DNA from: Hyphomicrobiales bacterium
GTDB lineage: Bacteria > Pseudomonadota > Alphaproteobacteria > Rhizobiales > Beijerinckiaceae
Direction: 5' to 3'
Assembly: GCA_947374125.1 (NCBI GenBank)
Contig: CANCAR010000160.1
Span: forward strand, 1-6,196
Length of the DNA stretch: 6,196 nt
Below are positions 1 to 5,000 of the stretch, in pieces. How positions within the stretch are numbered: position 1 is the first letter of the stretch; each line of letters begins with the position of its first letter. The notes under the pieces are model-generated. The model was not told the origin of the DNA. It searched no databases and saw only the letters and a list, made by a program, of their open reading frames with translations. Both the position numbers and the translations under genes were made by a program.

Positions 1-180
1 GCCGACAAAGAAGCCTGGCTGGGACGACGAGTAGATCGCACCATCGACGGGCTTTTCGTGGACCGAGACGACCTTGTTGTAATCTTCCTGCATGCTCGCG
101 GAGATTTTTTGTTCGCGCTGAGCCGAGCATCCAGCAAGTGCAAGAGCGGAAATCAGAAGGAGGGAGGTTGCGATTTTCAT
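1..180 (-). CDS. flgH: Flagellar L-ring lipoprotein FlgH (N-terminal 60 residues; 3' end outside window)
   Basis: FlgH forms the outer-membrane L-ring around the flagellar rod. The visible 60 codons run without a stop from the ATG at 180 to the left edge. They begin with a short basic N-region (MKIATS), a hydrophobic stretch (LLLISALALA) and a lipobox LAGC with the acylated cysteine at residue 18, which is the lipoprotein signal expected of FlgH. The later stretch containing DGAIYSSSQPGFFVG resembles the FlgH segment that reads 'GS(I/L)(Y/F)' followed by a loop before the conserved core, but the core lies outside the window. The start is supported by an AAGGA Shine-Dalgarno eight bases upstream, which overlaps the flgG stop. 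The position directly after flgG fits the flgG-flgH-flgI order. Identification as FlgH rests on lipobox, position and this short similarity; another flagellar lipoprotein is possible but less likely. Confidence 0.85.
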   Translation of the reverse strand, partial: MKIATSLLLISALALAGCSAQREQKISASMQEDYNKVVSVHEKPVDGAIYSSSQPGFFVG

Positions 181-188
181 GATGTATT

Positions 189-193
189 TCCTT
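189..193 (-). promoter_or_regulatory. Ribosome binding site of flgH, overlapping the flgG stop codon
   Basis: On the minus strand AAGGA lies eight bases before the flgH ATG, and its first two bases are the last two of the flgG TAA stop (192-194). The 11-bp gap between the two genes and the shared bases suggest translational coupling of flgH to flgG. This is read directly from the sequence; coupling is inferred. Confidence 0.75.
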
Positions 194-977
194 AGATGTT
201 CTGCGTCAGGAATTTCTGCATGCTGTCGACGGCGTTGATGGCTTTTGAGTTCACCTCATAAGCACGCTGCGTCTCGATCATGTTTACGAGTTCTTCAACA
301 ACGTTGACATTGGATGATTCAAGCGAACCTTGAAGAATTTTCCCAAGCCCTGCCGCACCGGGATTTCCGATCACAGGTGCCCCTGATGCGCCCGTCGCCA
401 TGGCAAGGTTTTCACCCACTGGCTTTAAACCGCCATTGTTGGGGAAGGATGCAATTTGGAGATTGCCGACCACCTGAGCTGCTGCCTGTCCCGGCACGCC
501 GACCGATACGATACCGTCCCGCGAAATGGAGATGGAGGACGCGTTTGGCGGAATGGTAATCGCCGGTTCAACCGGATAGCCGTTGGACGATACCATCAAA
601 CCGGCCGAGTTTTTTGAGAAATTACCGGCGCGGGTATAGGCCATCTGGCCATCGGGCATCAGGACTTGGAAGAACCCATCGCCCTCGATCGTCATGTCGA
701 GCGAGTTATCGGTGTTGATGATGTTACCTTGGCTATAGAGCTTTTCGGACGACACGATGCGCACGCCGGTGCCTATGGCGAGGCCGGTTGGCAACTGGGT
801 ATTTTGCGACGTTTGAGCGCCGCTGGCGCGGATGTCTTGATAAAGCAACGTTTCGAAATTCGCGCGGTCGCGCTTGAAACCCACGGTGTTCACGTTGGCA
901 AGGTTGTTCGAGATGACGCTCATTCGCTCTTGCTGAGCGTTTAGTCCCGTCTTTGCTACGTTTAATGCATCAGGCAT
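192..977 (-). CDS. flgG: Flagellar distal rod protein FlgG
   Basis: FlgG forms the straight distal rod that crosses the periplasm inside the P and L rings and is exported by the flagellar type III system. The 261-residue length is what is usual for the family (about 260). The N-terminal rod/hook signature NNLANVNTVGFKR is at residues 24-36. The FlgG-specific stretch YQDIRASGAQTSQNTQLPTGLAIG at 46-69 corresponds to the segment known to make the rod straight and rigid, and it separates FlgG from FlgF and FlgE. The central motif DMTIEGDGFFQV is at 94-105 and YTRAGNF at 114-120. The C-terminal helix motif SSNVNVVEELVNMIETQRAYEVNSKAI is at 221-247. There is no cysteine and no cleavable signal peptide, as expected for this export route. 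The ATG start has a GGAG Shine-Dalgarno at 986-989, eight bases upstream. The gene appears intact, and overall its sequence looks close to enterobacterial FlgG. Confidence 0.97.
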   Translation of the reverse strand: MPDALNVAKTGLNAQQERMSVISNNLANVNTVGFKRDRANFETLLYQDIRASGAQTSQNTQLPTGLAIGTGVRIVSSEKLYSQGNIINTDNSLDMTIEGDGFFQVLMPDGQMAYTRAGNFSKNSAGLMVSSNGYPVEPAITIPPNASSISISRDGIVSVGVPGQAAAQVVGNLQIASFPNNGGLKPVGENLAMATGASGAPVIGNPGAAGLGKILQGSLESSNVNVVEELVNMIETQRAYEVNSKAINAVDSMQKFLTQNI

Positions 978-985
978 GGGAGATA

Positions 986-989
986 CTCC
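986..989 (-). promoter_or_regulatory. Ribosome binding site of flgG
   Basis: GGAG on the minus strand sits eight bases before the flgG ATG at 977. The remainder of the 45-bp flgF-flgG spacer (978-1022) shows no hairpin or promoter-like motif, so flgG is probably read from the flgF transcript. Confidence 0.7.
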
Positions 990-1022
990 GTTGGTTCAAT
1001 TTGGTAGGGTTGCGCATCAATC

Positions 1023-1769
1023 TCACGATGAGCGCATTAATTTGGCGGTTTCGCCGTCGAGCTCTTTGGCCGTTCCGACGAGCTTGATTTGCATTTCATA
1101 GGCACGTTGGTTCGCGATGAGGTCGACCATCGAATCGACAGAGCTGACATTGCTGCTCTCGAGCGTGTTGGAGGAGAGTTTGACTGCCGAATCCGACGGC
1201 GGAATTGCGCCATTTTTCAGATGAATTTGGCCATCGAGGCCGCGCTGAATATTGGTGGAGGGAACCGAGACGAGGTCGATACGACCCGCGGCAACCATGG
1301 TGTTTCCTTCTGAGCCAAGCGGCTTGTAAGAAATCGTGCCATCATTGCCAACTGCGATTTTTTCATAAGCCGGAATCGTGATGTCGGCACCGCCGCCTTG
1401 CATCAATAAGCCATCGCCATTGCGAAGTTTACCGTCGAGACCAATTTTTAAATCACCGCGGCGCGTGATAACTTTGTCACCACTGGCCGTGCTGCCGACC
1501 ATAAAACCTTGGCCTTCTATCGCGACATCCAGCGGGCGTTCGGTGTTCATGAGATTCGACACGGTTGTATCGATCCCGGATCCCGAACGGTTCGCGAAGA
1601 CGCGGTCCTCGAGCGAGTTATTGTCGCGCAAAAATGCCGAGCCGACGCTGGTCTGAATATCTTTCCTAAACCCGATCGTATTCAGGTTTGAAAGGTTAGC
1701 CGATGTGATCTTCTGATTGTCACTCAGAACTCGCATCGTGTTCAGCGCTACCTGGCCAATCCGGTCCAT
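1023..1769 (-). CDS. flgF: Flagellar proximal rod protein FlgF
   Basis: FlgF is a proximal rod subunit of the flagellar basal body, exported through the flagellar type III apparatus. From the chosen start the protein has 248 residues, matching the usual length of about 250. It begins MDRIGQVALNTMRVLSDNQ, followed by the rod signature ANLSNLNTIGFRKD at residues 24-37, a variant of the usual NLAN form. DVAIEGQGFMV is at 81-91, ITRRGDLKIGLDGKL at 101-115, and the C-terminal helix ESSNVSSVDSMVDLIANQRAYEMQIK at 204-229. It lacks the long straight-rod segment of FlgG, which supports FlgF. The frame stays open to a GTG at 1820, but that would begin only about three bases after the predicted sigma-54 transcription start, without room for a Shine-Dalgarno, and would add 17 non-family residues. 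The ATG at 1769 has a purine-rich AGAGGCGAG upstream. The stop is TGA. Confidence 0.94.
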   Translation of the reverse strand: MDRIGQVALNTMRVLSDNQKITSANLSNLNTIGFRKDIQTSVGSAFLRDNNSLEDRVFANRSGSGIDTTVSNLMNTERPLDVAIEGQGFMVGSTASGDKVITRRGDLKIGLDGKLRNGDGLLMQGGGADITIPAYEKIAVGNDGTISYKPLGSEGNTMVAAGRIDLVSVPSTNIQRGLDGQIHLKNGAIPPSDSAVKLSSNTLESSNVSSVDSMVDLIANQRAYEMQIKLVGTAKELDGETAKLMRSS

Positions 1770-1777
1770 CGTAAATT

Positions 1778-1786
1778 CTCGCCTCT
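1778..1786 (-). promoter_or_regulatory. Ribosome binding site deciding the flgF start
   Basis: The purine-rich minus-strand run AGAGGCGAG ends eight bases before the ATG at 1769. It supports this start over the upstream in-frame GTG at 1818-1820. The match to the Shine-Dalgarno core is moderate rather than strong. Confidence 0.55.
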
Positions 1787-1832
1787 TTCCAGAGCTGTGA
1801 AAGCGCCAAAAACATGACACCCGTCACCTATC

Positions 1833-1849
1833 TAGCAAGTGCCGTGCCA
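1833..1849 (-). promoter_or_regulatory. Sigma-54 (RpoN) promoter for flgF-flgG-flgH
   Basis: The minus strand reads TGGCACGGCACTTGCTA. This matches the sigma-54 consensus TGGCACG-N4-TTGCW at every defined position, with the invariant GG (1848-1847) and GC (1836-1835) separated by exactly ten bases. With GC at -13/-12, transcription would start near 1823, giving a 5' leader of about 54 nt before the flgF ATG at 1769. Sigma-54 promoters drive mid/late flagellar genes in Caulobacter, Pseudomonas, Vibrio and others, always with an enhancer-binding activator. The motif is seen directly; its activity and target operon are inferred from orientation and position. Confidence 0.88.
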
Positions 1850-1895
1850 TGTGCGCTAAATCTGAAAAAGTGGGCAGTTTGAAGGGGCTAGGCCG

Positions 1896-1910
1896 CCGGG
1901 GCGGGCCCGG
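1896..1910. promoter_or_regulatory. GC-rich imperfect palindrome upstream of the sigma-54 promoter; candidate activator site
   Basis: CCGGGGCGGGCCCGG has CCGGG/CCCGG arms and lies in a markedly GC-rich patch (about 1885-1910) flanked by more AT-rich DNA. Relative to the predicted start near 1823 it is centred at about -80, within the distance at which sigma-54 enhancer-binding proteins (FlbD, FlrC/FleR-type) often bind. There is only one copy and no consensus was matched, so it is a weak candidate. Confidence 0.3.
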
Positions 1911-1940
1911 TTCTTGCGTTTTGACGTGTCCCATGCCGAC

Positions 1941-1999
1941 AAAGGAGAGAAACTACCGCACCGGGGGAGGGAGACCGAAAAGGTCACCCGGTGCGGTAG
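1941..1999 (-). terminator. Strong hairpin after flgE: terminator, attenuator or RNA-processing element
   Basis: A perfect 13-bp inverted repeat (CTACCGCACCGGG at 1953-1965 and its exact complement at 1987-1999) encloses a nested 4-bp stem, GACC/GGTC, at 1973-1976 and 1982-1985 with a five-base loop. On the minus strand the stem starts 12 bases after the flgE stop (2012-2014) and is followed by a pyrimidine tail, TTTCTCTCCTTT, at about 1941-1952. The orientation fits a Rho-independent terminator for flgE, since the other side of the stem has no T run. The tail is interrupted by C residues, so termination may be partial. A 3'-end stabilising structure for flgE mRNA is an alternative. Confidence 0.7.
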
Positions 2000-2011
2000 C
2001 TATCCCGCAGC

Positions 2012-5000
2012 TTAGCCGCGGATTTGAATGATCGTTTGTGTCAGGGTTGTTTCCGTCTCAATTGCCTTCGAGTTGGCTTGGAAGTTTCGCTGCGCCGTAA
2101 TCAGATTGACGAGTTCCTCGGTGATATCGACGTTAGAGCGTTCAAGCGCGCCGGACTGGATGGAGCCGAAGCCATCCGAGCCTGCTTGGCCTAAAACGGC
2201 ATCACCCGATATCGAGTTCGCAACATAGTTGGAGTTGCCGACCTGTTTCAAACCGTTTGGGTTCGCGAAATTGGCCAGCATGATCTTGCCGAGTGCCTTC
2301 GTCTGACCGTTGGTGTAATTGGCGCGAACTGTACCGCTGGCATCAATGTTCAATCCGTCAAATTGACCCGCTGTGTAGCCGTCTTGCTGGAGCGAAAGCA
2401 CGGAGAACGACTGTTGATACTGTGTCGAATATTTACCGTAATCGATGGTCAGATTGAGCGGATTGGCACCGTTGCTCGGATTAAACGGCGAGTAGACGAC
2501 GCCTTCCGATGGCGAGGTGAGTTTGCCGGATGAGTCAAAGGTAAGTTCACCCGGGGTTAAATAAAGGGGCGACCAGCTTTGAAGTCTGGTAGACGGTGCC
2601 GTTGTCGTGATAGCGCCCGACCCATCCACATAGAGCAATTTGCCGCTCGCATCGGTGGCTTGCGTCAAATTCTTGATTTGCGGCACTTTTCCCGATGTCT
2701 GTGATACGGAATTGAGACCTAAATTCGCGGAGCCGACAACGGTGAATTGTGAGTTTAAGCCCGTTGTGCCAGATTTGAAGATCAGGCGGTTATTGGCTGC
2801 ATCAAAACTAACCTTAGCACCGGAAACAACGCGACCTGTTACGGGGTCTTGAATTTGATTGATCCGTTGTTCGATGGCGGCGGCCAAGGTAACGCCGGTA
2901 TAGGTTCGAATTGGAATGGTCACGGTTCCCGTAATACCGTCGATATTGAAGGTCATCTTATTGTCGCCGAGCGTCTCGCTTGGTAGAAATGGCTCGCTCA
3001 TCGGCGTTACAGCCGTGGTTCCTGTTGCGATGGCGGGGGTTGCTGATAGCCCCTTACCCAAGATCTGCTCAACGTTGGCGACCCCGATACCGAGAAGGTC
3101 ATTATGACCCGCCATGAAGGCGCTTTGATTGGTGTTGGACGCAAGTGACTCGCCAATCTGACGACCAAATTCTGTCTTGGAGCCTGGCGCTCCCTTAACC
3201 TCGGCCGATTTAACGACGCCATTGGCCTGAACGTTCAGGCGATAGGGCGAACCATTGGGATTTCCCTCAACTACCATGCGGCGTCCAATGCCCGGCGCGA
3301 GCGAAATCGAGAAGGGTCCGATCGAATCAGGTCGGATCTGCGTTGCGACAGCCGCGTCTACCGACGCGTCAATTCGAGCAAATTGCTTGAGCGAGAACGA
3401 GCCGACGATGGAGCCCGGATCGCGGTACTGCATGATGAGCGTGTTCGCATTGTCTGGGCTAACCGAGAAGGTGACGGCATTCAGAAAATGGGAACCGTCA
3501 CTCAACGTCTCTGCCAGAGCCTGAAGTCCGGTTTTCGGTGCGCTGAACGCCGGTACTGTAACGGTTTCCGAGCTGAACGTACCATTGCCCATCGGAACAC
3601 TGAGATTGAACTTATCACCGGCGACGATGCGAACAATGCCACCAAAAATCTGTGGTTGTAGCGTCAATTGCTGGATTTCGGGAAACCGCGCATTGCCGGA
3701 TTGGACAACCGAGGTTGGCGATGTTGTAAGGGTCGGATCGGTAAAGTTAATGGGCGACTGGGTCGTAACGCCATCCGATGTTCCGCGGATGGTTTGGGTG
3801 ATCGATATCGGGCTGCTGACAACACCTTCGCTGTTGTAGGAAAACGTGATTTTCCCATTCGAAGCGGCCACGCTTGGTGGATTCGTGATGTTTTGTGCAA
3901 GCGCCTCATCAGCGATTGCAGCCCGGATATTGTCGACCAAATCGCTTAAACGCTGATCGGCCGTTTCGTCCGTATAAGGGCCAGGCAGATCGATCGTCAG
4001 AGGAACAGCGACGGTTGGGTCGGTGCCGAGTTGGAGCTTTACCTGGAATTGATCGCCGGTAAGGAGATTGCCATTTACCTGAACGAGCTGCACTTCCCGT
4101 TGAGACAACGTGCCAATTGTCGTTTGGACCGCTGAACTAAAGGAGACCGGTAAGGCTTGTTGCAGATTATTGATGAAATCTTCCGGCGAAATCGATGGCC
4201 AGGTCGAATCCGTGCTGCTTGCCGGATAGGTTACTGCTGGATCAACGGCGACTGGTGTTTTGTAGGTGAAGGTTCTCCCATCCGATTCAAACGTAAACGA
4301 TTGACCGGCAGCGAGCGAGAGATTTGAGAAATCATAGCTGTTCAGCTGCGGGGTTTCGGTTTGGGCGAGCGAAGCGCGGCCGACCGTAATGGACGATGCC
4401 TCGCCCGTTGTACCCGAACTGAAGATAAATTGCCGTGTCGCAGCGCTATAGGTTACGAGAATGCCGGTACGTTGCTCGGTCTCAGCCGTCATCGCCGGAC
4501 CCGATGGAAGGACGGCTTGGCCCTTCCATTTGGCCGTGCTGTTGATGGCAATCTTTGGGCTTTCTGTGATGGGGGGAAGGCCTAGATCATTCAGGGCCGA
4601 GGTGGGGTTAGCGACCTGAAGGGTCTGGAACCGATTGCCGGGAAGCGATGCATCGGGCCCAAGCTGGGAAGGGTCGACCTGGAACGTTAAGGACCGGGTA
4701 GCGACGTCGAATCCAACCTTAATCGGTGGATTATCCTCTTTGACCCAGCCCGCGGACTGACCAAATTCAGTATGCCGCATATCAAGCGCCGCGTTCACCT
4801 TGGTTTGGGCGAGCGCAATCAACTCTTCGCGCGTCAAATCTTGGTGATCAAGCTGTTGCGGTTGATTGCCTGACTTAGGCGTTCCCGCGCTGCCGGCCGT
4901 TCCGATGAGGTCGATTTCGAGCGGTGGGTTAAGTTCCGTGATCGAACCATCAGATCCGGTTTTAGCGAGCTTAATGTTGAACGTGTCGTTGCCGGATAAA

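Noticed and set aside
1335..1341. TGGCACG half-motif of a sigma-54 site inside flgF
   Set aside because: The -12 element is missing: the bases at the required spacing are not GC. The same holds for TGGCACG at 4109-4115 within flgE.
1770..1820. Upstream in-frame GTG start for flgF, adding 17 residues (MSCFWRFHSSGKRREFT)
   Set aside because: It would lie about three bases after the predicted sigma-54 transcription start, has no ribosome binding site on that transcript, and adds residues (including a cysteine) absent from the FlgF family. The ATG at 1769 gives the normal N-terminus.
1953..1999. Inverted repeat as the end of a small mobile element
   Set aside because: The arms are only 21 bases apart with a nested stem between them, there is no target duplication, and the element sits right after a stop codon, as a transcription hairpin would.
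1849..2031. Plus-strand reading frame of 60 codons in the flgE-flgF gap
   Set aside because: It covers the sigma-54 promoter and the hairpin, its product resembles no known family, and it runs into the end of flgE on the other strand. Chance is a better explanation.
3255..3661. Plus-strand and alternative-frame open stretches opposite flgE, flgF and flgG
   Set aside because: They mirror the codon structure of the real minus-strand genes, lack ribosome binding sites and recognisable motifs, and several overlap one another.
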